From positions 26,739,491-26,803,490 of the forward strand of contig NC_088310.1 of the NCBI RefSeq assembly GCF_910592395.1: a stretch of 64,000 nucleotides of DNA. The letters run 5' to 3'. This DNA is from Lineus longissimus (taxonomy: Eukaryota; Nemertea; Pilidiophora; Heteronemertea; Lineidae). The position numbers and the translations under genes were made by a program. The notes beneath the pieces were generated by a model. The model made no database searches. It was not told the DNA's origin and saw nothing but the letters and a program-made list of their open reading frames with translations. Shown here piece by piece: positions 41,457 through 53,948 of this stretch (positions are counted from its first letter, which is position 1; every line of letters begins with the position of its first letter).

Positions 41457-43072
41457 CCATCACAGATTCAAATGGATAATAACCAGTGTGAACAGTACAG
41501 GATTGTACATTTTGAGACTATATCATTCTCCCTTCAGACACTGGAGAACCTTCATTGGCAGACATCTCTGCCAGGAAAACAACCTCTCATAGTCCTTGAT
41601 TTGAAATATTTGGCTGTACTGATTTAGAAATAGGCATCAGCGATAAACGATAAGAACAATAACAATGATATTTTCATAGAATAAAAGTTCTTATTGCTTT
41701 CATATCACAAACTAACAATGGCCTGTCTCAGGCGTTTCTACTCTATTGCTGATGAATTATCGATCAGGTTAAAACAAGTTTCTATAATTGAAAATATATA
41801 CCCGGTAGTAAAAGGCCTCTGATCAGGGAACATGAATGGTTCACATGCAGTCAAACAGTCAATCATCCAACTTTGCTATAATATGCGTTGTTATTTTCAT
41901 GAGCAATAGAAAAGATTTCCTGGGACAAGACACCAAAGTACAGAGATCAGCAGTGCATTACAAGTGACATCACAAATTACATATATATAAATTGTAGAAG
42001 GAAGGTATGTTAATAAGAAAAATAGGGAAATATCTTGCATCATGAAGTTATGGAATAGTAATGAAACCCTTTAAGGAAGAGAACTTGAAAACTACTCCCC
42101 CCAAAAAATAGACCCGCATTTGTTTGCAAAGGTATTATAAAGTGCTTGTGTCATAATGAAAGCAGATGCCCCCTATCCTTCCTTGAAGGGTTAAGATGTG
42201 TTGTTAGTGAGTAAGACAGAATAGTTTGAATGCAGTAAATACAGTTGATAAAAAGCAAAATTACTATCAGATGTAGACATGATTTCAGAAGCCGCCATGC
42301 GCACCAGACAACCGGCATTTTAATTATTCCTTTCGTATCAATTTCACAATTGGCCATTGTTCAGGCCCCACGGATTCAAACATATGATACATCATCTAAA
42401 CAGCTGCTGATTCCTTAAATAAACACTTCACTAAGCCCATCTTATTTGAGCTTTACATTTCGTCTGTTTCACCGGTAACTATGAAATTCTTCACATGAAA
42501 TAGACTGGTTCCAAGTCATATTCTTAGACAGGTAATAAACTGGGAAGCAAGCAACTACCATGTTTCTAAATCACAGCAAAAAGTTAAATAGTGATAAATA
42601 AATTTTGGAAAAAAAATTATATCGCGACATTACAAAGTGAAAGTACTTCTTTCTAGTCCTATTTCTTAAAATATTCTGCAGACGGATAAGATTTGCCTCT
42701 ACATGTATTTATCACGTTGCACCACCCTATATGGGAAGCTAATAATTTGAATAAATAGGGACGGTAATACATCATCAGTGACGTCAGATTACACATCATT
42801 CATTTCAGAACTGGCTTTACAGACCATTCATTACAATTTTAAAAGAGACGCTAAAACTACCTGAAGTTACGTGATATCCTGTGGAATTAGTGGATCATCA
42901 TTTCCCTGAGCTGATACTGCATGTATGAAGAATAGTCCAGCTGTAGTATAGGATACAAATACTTATTACTACATGTACACAGCAGCATCAGTTATAGATG
43001 AATGTGACAGATGAACTCTACAATATGTCATGTCCGTTTTGATCGTGTTGGCGAACTGGTGATTCAATATGG
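41457..43072. other. Convergent intergenic region, EF-hand gene 2 and ABHD12
   Basis: Both flanking genes end here. AATAAAAG at about 41680 (plus strand) is a candidate polyadenylation signal for EF-hand gene 2. No other exon is supported. Confidence 0.45.
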
Positions 43073-46000
43073 TCAACTGTATTGCTTCACAAATTTGCTG
43101 AAAGAAAAGGAAGTTATTATTCATCATGAGGGAGAAAAAAGGACCGCTATAATAGAACATTTCCAATGATTTTGTTGTGTAATTGTGTTTTTAGTAGAGC
43201 AGCAGACGTATCTTGCAACAAAACAGAAACAAGCCGAGATGAAGCTTGTCGCTTGCTGCCATTGAGCTTTCTATGTTAAGGAATTGCCAGTTTTGACCAC
43301 ATCGGATTTGTATTTCAAATACTTACTCGATAATATCTGGCAGGTCCTTTGACCTGAACATGTAATGGCCACACCGCTGCTCTGCTTCGAAGCTGATGAA
43401 TTTAAAGGGAGCAAAGTCTCTGGAACGTCTTTTCCTTGCTGCTTCAACAAGCTGAAAGATGAGGATCGTATTCAGTATCTGGTCTTATAAACTCTCGGTG
43501 CGGTAGTATTGCAATTGAAGGGTGTTTGCCTACCAGAAGACAGAAAACTTACCCAGTTCAATGATTGTGAAAATAAAGAAACTCTGTGAGAATTTCTGTA
43601 TTGAAAGTTGAATGACTTGATTCAAGGCATTTGTGAAGTCTTTGGCTCAGAATTGGTTCACTCAGTTTCCAACATATCTGATATATCACTAGATTTGAGT
43701 AATGCAAGCTTTTCTCAAGCAATCAACAAGGATTCCACAGTCTCTTTCGCACCTTTAAACCAATGTCATATGGCACTATTCCATCATCCTCAGCATGCAT
43801 CAACAGGATAGGGAACGACACATCACCTATACTGAAAAGTAGTAAGAAAAACTCTATAAAGCTACATTTCAACTTTGGCCTCATATATTGGTATTTGTCA
43901 ATAACATCCTCATCCAATTGCAATCAAATGTGTTCTGGGAATGTGGATGAGAGCAGTCACTTAGTACAATTCTTTATACCTTCCAACACATGAATGTTAC
44001 AGAAAACGTCACATGGAAATGATTAGAGTAAATATAACCCTGGTCACCACTGCTCCCCCCACTAATCAACAGGCTGGTCTCAATTAAACAACCCAATTTC
44101 TCCTCACAGTACTTACCTTTCTACATTATTGAAATAGATATGTTGATCTTCGAGGGCTCTCAAAAATATCGCCTCGAAGAATGGCATGTAGCGCCAGAGC
44201 TGAAATTAATCAATCCAGTCAATATAAATCAATCATTGAAATAGCCTTAATGGGACTATTAGTTGAATAGCAAGTAAGTAATGTCTGAGGAAATATTGAC
44301 ACACATGATAAAGTATTCATCGCGCAAGAGACAATGGTCAACCCTGGTGAGTGAGAAGAACAATATTACACTTTTCTAGTTGAGACGATGACAGGACCCA
44401 ATACTTACTGCGCCGAGTGGATGTCCAAATGCTGCATCTCTCATTGAGCTGATCGGCGCCTCTAAAACCAAACCATTTGGTACAAAACCTGGAATTACAA
44501 GTGTATCATTCAACAGACCTATTTTATTCCTTGTGCATTTGACCAATTCCTATCCCACTTTGTCGTCTGTATTTAGTTTTCTCTGATTTGCTCTCATTGG
44601 CAACTCGTGTTTCTCATTTGGATAAGGTTATTTGCTTGCCTTAGTAATAAGCTTCCCAGGGCAGAAGCAATGCATTCATAGCCCTGGGTACAAGGAGTAA
44701 GTCATCTGTGACAGGAAAAAAACATACCTTCTTTTGAAAGCTGCTTGGATAGTTTTGTAGCCACACTGAATAGGAAGAAATCACTTTAGATTTTGTTCAA
44801 TGCTTACTTTTGAGAATTGTTTTCCTTATTACACTCAAACTTTAGAATCAAAGAGAAGGCTCATAGGGTCAGTGAATTTCCACCTGGTTCACTGATTTCA
44901 AGGAAGCTGGCCAAAGCCTACGACATTCTTAGCAATGGGGAATAGCAAAGATTACAGTAAGTAGTAACCCACAAAGATGCACTTGTAAAGCAGGCTACAG
45001 GTCATAAGGATGCCTGACCTCAAATGCCACTTTGGTAACATACCCTGAGCCAAGAGAATGACCCCAGAGGAAGACTGGTGACTTCCCACTCCTCTTCCTA
45101 ATCCACTTGAGCATCGTGTAGCCATCTTCCACCATCCCATTTTCAGTTGGCTCACCTGGTGAGTCGGCAAAACCTGGAACAAATTCTCAAAACTTACTGT
45201 ATTCTTTGGGACTTGACTGATCTATCCAAACTGATGACAAGGATAATCAACCTGTGATACATTTGGAATCTGTCTGCACTTATCATTACAAGTATTTCAA
45301 AGTTTCAAAGGACCAATGTGTACTGGCTCTTGTATGTTTCATGCTACCATGATTTTGAAGATACTGCTTGAATCGAATGAAGAAAAAAAAGAAAAATTAC
45401 TTGAATCAAATTCTTGGCATGATCTCATTTCACTTTTAGAAGTGGCAGTACAAACATACATGTAGCTCAATATATTCTACATTAGTGGTTAAACATTTAA
45501 GTTTCAGTCTGTGCAAGAACTAAAATTAAACCAACATGTTAACACCTTCAACCACGTAGATCTACGTGGCCCAAATCTCCCCCTCTTTGAGCCAGTTATT
45601 GGAGTCTCATGGACTTCATGAGAACTACGCTATCGCCATCTTCAGGACAAGGTAGGAACTGAAAAGACCCGTGAAAAGACGGTTTTGTGTTTTCAGTTCC
45701 TACCTTGCCCTGAAGATGGCGATAGCGTAGTTCAGAACTTTAAGTGACTTCATGAAAGAACTACGCCATCGCCATCTTCAGGGCAAGGTAGGAACTGAAA
45801 ACACTACCGTGTCCTGAAGATGGCGATGGCGTAGTTCTCTCATGAAGTCCATGAGACTCCGATAACCAGCTCAAAGAGGGGGGATTTGGGCCACGTGGAT
45901 CTTCGTGGTTCGGCGCTGAAGGTGTTAAGGATTCAGGAAAGGAAACGGAGGTGAGTGCATAGAGCCAAAAAACCACAGAAAATGTTCTCCTTAAAACTGC

Positions 46001-49000
46001 CTTCACTTGCATTTTAGGTGGAGAAAAGACATTAATTCTCCAGAATCCAGATTTGCCACATCCCTGGATGTAGTTATTCATTGTCCTAGCTTATGCAATT
46101 TCTTGAATCATCAAATATTGAAAAATGTACAAGGTTCTGTTTCCTAAACGTTATACGAGGAGGACGGTTAGACTACATTGTAATATTGACCACAACATCT
46201 AACCTACCTCTATAGTCAAAGGCAAGGACATGCAGTTGCTGGGCTGTAGCTACTTTGTAAAACTGGATTCTATAATGCCTTGCTCTGAAAGATACAATGA
46301 TTTGGCATCAAGTACCGTAGGAGTCCTGAGCAGTACTGCTGGCCGTCACTGCTGCAGTTGACATATTAGAGGTAGGCTAAGGAGATACATCCCAACTGAT
46401 GACAGTGATATTGCCCTTGACACACTGATTACTCAACTCTCAATAATAACACCTGGCTTCAGGGTAACTTCTGGAGCCATGTGGTCTTCACATCCAATTA
46501 AATCACCAAAAAAGCAGAAGTATGTAGAAATATCCAAATAGAAGAGTTTTAGAAATCCTGATTTGAATTGGAGACGCCCTGTAAACGAATAGAGCTTAGT
46601 CATGAAGCAAAATGTACCCGATTAGTGCAGGAGTGAAAAGGTCAAATCAAAGAGGGAGAATCTCAAATGAGTACGAGGGAAAGAAGGATTAGTGTCTGCA
46701 GGAAGAATGTGGGCATACCACTCTTGGCATCATGTAAAAAACCAACAGTTATTTGACTTCAATCAAACTACATCATCCCCAAACTTCTGGAATTGAAAGC
46801 TGAAGGATGAGTGTCCGAGGGACAGTTAACTGCCTCACAATTGTCCTTGAACTTCCAACTTTGTTTGCCTGAACATTCCCACATACAATAACCCTGTTTG
46901 ATAAATATGAAAGCCATTGTTACATCTATTCCTAAAGAACAAGGACAGCAAACAACAAGAAACAAGAAACAAACTTTCAAAACAAAATAAGCCAACAAAT
47001 GATGTTTCAAATCTTACCTCGATAATCAAATGTTATAACATGTTTATCATTGGCTGTGAGGATGCGATACATCCGTAAACGAAATATGCCTGCTCTGAAA
47101 AGCACAACGTCAATGTAGGGGGTGTTAGTGAGGCAGATGGGCTCGAGAAAGTCATGGAAGGCAAAAGAGCAGTCTTTACTGACATCACCTTATTACAAAA
47201 GCCCCCATCCCAATAGACAATTTAGGCTTATCTGAATGCAATACTTTGCCCCTCAGGAATTTTCTTGCATCCTGCTAAAATGTGAGCATCTATTTCAAAA
47301 ATCTTGGCCATTTTTTGGTCTTTCTTGACATCCTGAAAAAGACCATTCCCCTGCGCTTTACTAGATGAATGTCGATTTAATTGATACATTTACATTTAAT
47401 TTCTTTTGTCTTTCACTTGGGAAAGGAGGGAATTATGCAAATAGTCAGTTCCTTAAATGTTGATATCACAACAAATTTCATGAACCTGAAGCATGTTGAT
47501 TGGGGATACATTTCAAATGGACAGGTGAGTGAAAAGTAACAGATATTGTGAAAAGGACAATCAAAAATAGTTTCAAATTGTACAAAATGCAACACCCATA
47601 ATAGCATAAACTGGGTGTGACAACTAGATGCTTAGAATAAGCAAGCAACAAGTAGAATTTGAAGACAACAAGATTGAAGAAAAACTATGAATACATGTAG
47701 ATGAAGAAAATATCCATTGTGAAATCATTGGTACGGCATACCCTTTGTTGCTATCACACCACAGAACTGAGTCATTCAGGCAATTATTTTTGGGAACCTG
47801 GAGCCCAAAAAGTCACCAATGCGGAGAACAACCTGATGGTAGGAGAACTGGAAGAACCGTCGCCACACCAAACGTTTTCACTTTTAGTTGGGAAGACGGT
47901 TAGTTTAGTTGACACAGTATTGACTAGGTAATTATCAATAGAATTATTGTCACAGGGTTAGATTTTTAGAAAGTTTAATTAGTTTTTCAGTTGAATACAA
48001 ACTATGATTGATTGGAATCATAATTCTGAATTTTCTCAAATTGCCCCAGGTAATCAAACCACAAGCTGCCTTGTCCAATATTTTCTCCCCACCGTTGATT
48101 TATTTGATTTCTCACCTGGTGCCAGCGTTTCCATGGAAATAGAGAATTATGGGGTAGCCATCAGACAGTGAATTCTCATAAGCTTCAGAACTGTTGTCTT
48201 TCATGAACTTGGGTACCAATGATTTGGGAGGGATATGCCTGAAATTGAAAAGTAGGTTCATGACCAAACCACATTCTCTGACTTGTTCACCAAGAGTTGT
48301 GAAATGCTTACATAAATACTAAAGTAAAAGTAAGCACTTCACTCATTGCCAATACCATGTTTACTCTCGATATTAATTGTTTTGCGCTTTTAACGCCTAG
48401 TTTGGGAGCAGACAAAAAATTGGTGACGTGTGAGCCTAACTTGCACCTTAAAGTAAAAATACAAAGGGGACAACAAAAAATGTTTCATACCAAACTCCAA
48501 GTGATGAATCCTGAGTGGGTACCCTGAAGTTTCTTGCTGCTGTGAGTTTGAAGTAACCAAAGTCATTGAAGTCAATAACAATCGGCCAGTGCACTGAAGA
48601 ATATCAAATAATATCAAAATACAAAACAAAAAATATTGTGGCAGACTTCCAACTCAGACTTCCTTGATAGACTAGACTTCCTTGATAGGTAAGGTAGTCA
48701 AAAAAGTTTTCACAAAACCCAGTCCCGTCTTTGAATTTCACAATTGAGTCTTTATAACAAGTTTCATGACTACAGAGATTCTTTTTTGCTTAAACTTGGA
48801 AACTGTTCCTTGATTTGAAGACATTATCATATGGTGGATGCAGTTTGGTTTTTAAGTTCAATACTCACTCATGGTTAGGAAGACACCAATCTTTATCATG
48901 GATGGAAATAAATAGAGCAAGGTTGGTACAATCACATAAAGGAAGAACAGTATGGTCCCAATAATGTAGAAGGTCTTCTTCCATCTTCCAAGCCGACAAA

Positions 49001-49490
49001 GAAAGGTTCTGAAAAACAAACACACATTTTAAAGAGTTATAAACATTTGAGTATTTCAATATGAGGTTACAAACATAGAATGAGAATGTTCCGACAAATA
49101 AAATGATGTTTTCCCTACTAATTCTTTTACCGGCGTTGGCCAGGCACCGATATAATAGGTTTACCGTTGGGTCATGACCTCATAGTTGGAGACCAGAAAC
49201 CATTTGGGCCAGTGTACTCAATATGATAGATGTGAACGCGTAGGTCTTATTATAGTGTACATGTACGCAAGATCGGAGATCAATGCAAAAATGAATGAAT
49301 CAGTCATCTGGCTCAGCTGACTGGGCCTAAATAGTATCATACTCAATACTGACCCGAAACTAGTGACACCGACAGATTTATGGCGTTTTTGCATCGATTT
49401 CGCTTTCCTTTCCGCAAACAATGGCACTTCTCCATTCTCAGTAACTTCATCACTGGCTTGATCTACAACATGGCCACTTCTCAACCTCAT
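43073..49490 (-). CDS. ABHD12: ABHD12-type lysophospholipid lipase
   Basis: Exons 49490-49354, 49008-48869, 48593-48491, 48238-48116, one of 47094-47018 or 46284-46208, then 45173-45044, 44765-44728, 44488-44409, 44199-44117, 43831-43753, 43451-43327 and 43097-43073 join in frame to 379 aa. A basic N-terminus precedes a membrane helix (IIGTILFFLYVIVPTLLYLF). The alpha/beta hydrolase core has HGNAGTR (~162-168), nucleophile elbow GHSLG (Ser ~233), HAEDDGIVP (Asp ~319/320) and CGHYM (His ~359). ABHD12 is an endoplasmic reticulum enzyme that hydrolyses lysophosphatidylserine, and loss causes the human disease PHARC. The divergent partner GINS1 starts 270 bp away. Exon 5 exists in two versions. 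Confidence 0.92.
45543..45924. mobile_element. TTAA-flanked palindromic MITE in an ABHD12 intron
   Basis: The ends CACCTTCAACCACG and CGGCGCTGAAGGTG are inverted and relate to the 13729-14037 element (CACYTTCAGCGCC). TTAA flanks both sides (45539-45542 and 45925-45928), as for piggyBac. Inside, the module GAACTACGCYATCGCCATCT plus TCAGGRCAAGGTAGGAACTG occurs four times in alternating orientation: near 45620 and 45758 forward, near 45733 and 45841 inverted. Outer arms GGAGTCTCATGGACTTCATG pair with CATGAAGTCCATGAGACTCC. The transcript could form a long hairpin between exons 5b and 6. Confidence 0.75.
46208..46284 (-). CDS. ABHD12: ABHD12 alternative exon 5b
   Basis: This 77-nt exon has its own acceptor (TTTCAG|A) and donor (AGAG|GTAGGT). 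It encodes R-ARHYRIQFYKVATAQQ then LHVLAFDYRG. Length, entry phase 2 and exit phase 1 equal those of exon 5a. Because 77 is not a multiple of 3, including both exons or neither would break the frame, so exactly one can be used per transcript. Confidence 0.8.
47018..47094 (-). CDS. ABHD12: ABHD12 alternative exon 5a
   Basis: This is the upstream member of the pair, 77 nt, acceptor TTTCAG|A and donor CGAG|GTAAGA. It encodes R-AGIFRLRMYRILTAND then KHVITFDYRG. It aligns residue for residue with exon 5b (about 10 of 26 identical). It covers the helix and beta-strand between the HGN motif and the nucleophile elbow, where human ABHD12 has [20 protein letters not shown]. Confidence 0.85.
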
Positions 49491-49760
49491 TTTGTTGAGC
49501 TTGGAGCTAATAACAAGATGATATCAACCCAAGAATTCCCTGAACAAATTCATTGCAATTGGAATTTGTAGTAAACAATCGATAGGTGGCGGGATTAAGA
49601 TTTCTTAAACATCTTTCTTAAATGCTTTTTTATTGGTCAAAAAGGAATCTCAGGTCGCGTTATTGACCAATGGTGACGGGCTTAACAAAATTGGTTCGGA
49701 GCGAAGGTTCAACTTTATTAGTCCAACAAAAATCTTTCATTTCTTCGAAAGATCGACGAG
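49491..49760. promoter_or_regulatory. Shared ABHD12/GINS1 promoter with inverted CCAAT boxes
   Basis: Only 270 bp separate the two start codons. ATTGG (49632-49636) and CCAAT (49667-49671) form an inverted pair within TATTGGTCAA and TTGACCAATGG. NF-Y-binding CCAAT boxes are frequent in bidirectional TATA-less promoters. GGTGGCGGGATT (about 49585) adds an E2F-like element. Joint use is inferred. Confidence 0.6.
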
Positions 49761-51647
49761 ATGTTTTGTGAAAAGGGTCTTGAGCTGATCAAAGAACTTC
49801 AGCGTACAAAAGATACTACATTGCCTCACTATAATGTAGGTTGAGGTGGTCAAAATCCATTAAAATATTCACAAAATTCACAAAAAATATTTAGTTGTGG
49901 TTGTCGTTGAATTATATGTTATTTCCCGCTGAAGCCTCGGAAATTCCGGTGTCTTCGACAACCCTCGATGTCCAAAGTCACTTAGAATTCTAGGAAAATA
50001 GCGACGTATATTATCGCCTGACTCATGCGTAGTCCTGCCTCCCCTCCCCCGACTCATTTTCACACAGAACAACAATGCTAATGACATATTCCTTGCCATA
50101 CTCCAAACCTGAATTTTTCTATGATCTGTCTTTTCAGGAAGATGGCGTCCGTCAAGTTCTTGAGGAAGTCCGTGCACTCAACGAAAAGAACCAAGAAGAA
50201 GTGTAAGTAGTCCTGTCAAATGGTAACTTGTAAAAAATAGCCGTTATAAATCGACAAGGTATACACGTACACCATACATGTTGTGTGGTAAATTTGCCTT
50301 GACAAGTTAGTTTCGACATAATGCTCTAATATCTATCTTTACAGAGTGGCTGTGGCTGGTGGGGAAGAAGCTCTTGTGTATGGTGTCGCACTCAGACATG
50401 GAGTCATCCAACGCAATAAAAGATGTCTCTTGGCCTATGTGTAAGTTTACCAGAGTGTAACAGAACTGATACAACTAATTGTATAAGTCTAAGTGCCTAA
50501 ACTCAAAAAGAAATGTAATCAAGGTTCAGCTTGATTGACAGGACCATTGCCATCAGGTTCCAGAATAATATAATGTGCTTTGAGAAAAGTGACAAGTGTG
50601 ACTTCTTAGAGAATGCTGAGTTCAAACTTTCTTTTCCAGGCATAACAGAGTGAAACAAATTCAAAAGATGCGGTGGGAGTTTGGAAGTGTTTTGCCTGCT
50701 GAGATCAAGAACAATTTATGTGAGGATGAGGTAAAAGATTTTAGGCCTTTGGTATCTTTTCTGGTTAAGACACTAACTATTTAACATTTTTCAGCCAACT
50801 GTGTCAATTTGACCAGCAGGCTTCATGCCCCAGAAAGTTGGAATGGAGAAATGTCTGTTTTGGGAAGTCTTCACTCTGGTGAACCAGATTTCAGATGAAT
50901 AGGTTGTACATTTGCTGATTCTTCTTCAGGTCAATTGGTTCAATTCGTACAACAAATCGCTGGCAAACTACATGAGGTCAATAGGCGGGGAGGGAGGACT
51001 AGATTTGACACAAGATATGAAACCCCCGAAATCACTTTATATTGAGGTAAGGATTCCCACGTTTGTTAGGACATGATTTGATATTGAGTGTATTCCATTT
51101 GACCCTGAAGAAGACAAGAATGGTGGCCAGTGCTGATGCCTTTTGTTGTAATCTACCAACTTGAACTTCCTAGGTTTAGATCACTCAACCCTTACCCTTC
51201 ATTAGTCAAGATGGTATGGCAAATAGAATTGAGTTTGATTGATGGGCGGTTCCTAAGATTGTCCTTTTTTACTGCTTCAGGTGCGCTGTTTAGTTGATCA
51301 CGGAGAATTCGAAACTCAGGATGGCAACGTTATTTTACTGAAGAAAAACAGTCAAGTAAGTGAGGCAATGACTTGTCCAAACATACTTCAGTCCTAGTGA
51401 AGTCTATAGTTAGAATAATTCTTGTCTGCAATGACCAGGTGGAGACAAAGTCACAACCTATCTTCTATAGACCCACTTATTGCTGTCAAGGTAGATGCAA
51501 TGTTGTCCGCTGGTTGATGAAATAGCTGTATATGTTAATGACCCCTTCAAGATTCTATAACCCTCCTTTTCCTTTCAGCACTTTCTTCTGCGATCTGAAT
51601 GTGAAAATTTGATACGCCAAGGGATTCTGGAACATATCATGCACTGA
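49761..51647 (+). CDS. GINS1: GINS complex subunit 1 (PSF1)
   Basis: Seven exons (49761-49835, 50138-50202, 50345-50440, 50640-50730, 50930-51046, 51281-51355, 51579-51647) join in frame to 195 aa, against 196 in human. Clear matches: [88 protein letters not shown]1 forms the GINS tetramer with SLD5, PSF2 and PSF3, which joins MCM2-7 and CDC45 in the CMG replicative helicase; it acts in the nucleus in S phase. All motifs, including the C-terminal B-domain needed for CDC45/polymerase contacts, are present. Confidence 0.97.
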
Positions 51648-53948
51648 TACTCAAACAAAATGTATTGATGGAAAGAAAATGGACCAAGATCTTTGTGCTT
51701 GCATTTACCAATGAACATGGAGATGGACAATGTCAGCAATGCTCATGTGATGATTTGACACAGCTCTTTCGTGCTACCAAGGGACATCATTATGGAAGAA
51801 ATTAGTCTGCCGTAAATTTTGTTGCATTGTCTTCAGATACCTGTAGTTTAAATACATGCTGTTATAAGAACAAAGAAGTTTTCATTCTCTTTGCTTGTCT
51901 CCTCAGGCAGTGCCTTTCTGGCACAATGACCCCGACATTGGCCGGATGGTGGCTGTGAAGGACTGCAACTAGGCTGCAGAACACGGCACAAGATTCCAGG
52001 CTTTGCAATGGCATCTTTACAGACGTCCTTGCCATCCCCTTGCACAATACTTTGGTCCCCCTCGTGCACCGATACTGTCCCGATGCACAACCAACCATAC
52101 GACCTGGAGACGTTGCCAACTCTGCCCAGTTCGAATCTGGGAAGAGCCAACTCTGACTTATTTCCTCTGGTGAACCATTCTGTGTCTACAGAGCTTTATT
52201 TTACCCACAGCCATCCAGATAATGTGTCAAAGGGTTTTTGGAATTCAACCCATACTTGCAGTAAACAAATATTGTCAGCTAATAATATCACTTGGCGATG
52301 ATGAGCTCTTGGGTCTCTGCTTTTTTCATGAGGAAGTTTAAAACTTGAACAAATTTTTCATACAAAACATTGTATTTATTTGATAATCATGAAAATATGA
52401 TCGGGTAGAACTATTTACATAACCCAACAATGGATTTACAAATAACAGTGATTATGGAGGACACCGAAAGCAACAAAGCGATGGTCTTGGCTATGCATTT
52501 TCGAAAACATCTGATGGATGCCAGCATGATTCTGTTACATCTGATTCCCTCCTCAATTGGAAGAGTACATGTAAGGTTTACGGAGGTTCTTCACGTGATG
52601 TCACACTTGACGTGGCAGTCAAGTCACGTCTCTCATCAACACAATGGCCACACTTAGGTGGTGCAGGTGTTGATGTCACAGTCCCATTTTGACAGCCAAC
52701 ATGGCAGATTCAAAGGAAACAAGTGACAACTGTGACATCAGTAAAGATCCAGCTATTATGTTGCATAATATACTGAACAGGGTTGGAACAAATCCCAACA
52801 AATAAAACATTGCATTACATGATGGTCTGAATTATCACAACTTGCAAAAAAATAATACCCAAAACAATAAGCAGAAAATGCTTGGATTGAAAAAAACGTA
52901 AGCTGAACATATGTTTATGTTGATATAAATTAGCTATGGCATATGGTTGATCAAAATATACACATATAAATTTGCTGAGCAATGATTTTAAGCAGTATGC
53001 TAGGGTGCACCAGGATTTAGTTACATTATCTACACTTAGATTTATACAAAACAAATTTGAAAACTGTTTTGAATTTTCATAAACATAACGGGCGATGTTT
53101 GTTTTTTGTTGCTGTCCATGGAGTTCTCAACAAGGAAGTAGGCAGCCAGCATCTTGAGCTGATAGTGTGTATCTTGAGAAGTAAAGTGGAAGAAACTAAA
53201 CCTAACAAATACTGCTCATTATAAAAAATATGTGAAGCGATTAAACACAATGACTTTTTCTGTAAGAAATGCAGGGAATAGTGTTTGGTTTATAAAAGGA
53301 AGCCCTCTTACACCAATACTAACACAGATGAATAGGATTGAGAGTTACCCAGACTCAAGGTCACCTCTCCAGACTCTGTTGGGGAGTGCCTGGGATACCC
53401 CCATCTACCATCTCTTTGATGATTTTATCAACCAGGAACACAGTAGGTCTAAGTGAAAGACTCGAGGAAGCAGCAGTGATTTACAACACGGAAGCATGAT
53501 CCATTGATAGGCAACAGACTCATTAAGGTTTTAGGTTTACATCTGTCCAATTTACCCATAGCTGTGTTGACGTTACCATGGTTATACTACATTCTGTTAC
53601 TAGATCTCCTGAAGACGAAGGGAGCGTTCTGAAGGATTCTTTGAACACATTTTACATAATACTAATCTTTGATTTCGAAAATTCTCTCTTGCTCAGAACA
53701 ATTTGTTCATAATCCATGAGAGTCTGTGCAAAGAATGCTCGAGTTATAAGGTCCAAAAGTTTTCAGCTCACCAGAACCCCAAAGAGAACGCATCATTCTT
53801 CGAGGTCTAGCCCCAAATGGCCCTCACAAACCCACTCAGAGATCTTTTCTTATCTCAGGTTTGACCTAGACCATTTCTACCTTCTGCAGTACGAGGCTAT
53901 CAACTTGCTCAGAACCTGCATTGACCCAGAATGCCCCTCGTGATCCCA
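51648..53948. other. Convergent intergenic region downstream of GINS1
   Basis: It holds the GINS1 3' flank and the 3' flank of the unnamed minus-strand gene. Open frames at 51848-52301 on both strands lack splice signals and family resemblance. AATAAAAC at about 52801 could be an end signal for a long 3' untranslated region. No further gene is supported. Confidence 0.45.

Noticed and set aside
42969-43166. Frame continuing the ABHD12 last exon as QICEAIQLTILNH...
   Set aside because: The splice phase from exon 11 gives DKFVKQYS and then a stop at 43073, matching the usual ABHD12 ending.
50142-50202. YY1-type AAGATGGCGTCC motif and an ATG start in GINS1 exon 2
   Set aside because: The sequence codes EDGVR in the conserved GINS1 frame; the ATG is out of frame.
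51848-52301. Overlapping ~100-codon frames on both strands after GINS1
   Set aside because: No splice signals, no recognisable domain, and overlapping open frames on both strands suggest chance in a GC-richer patch.
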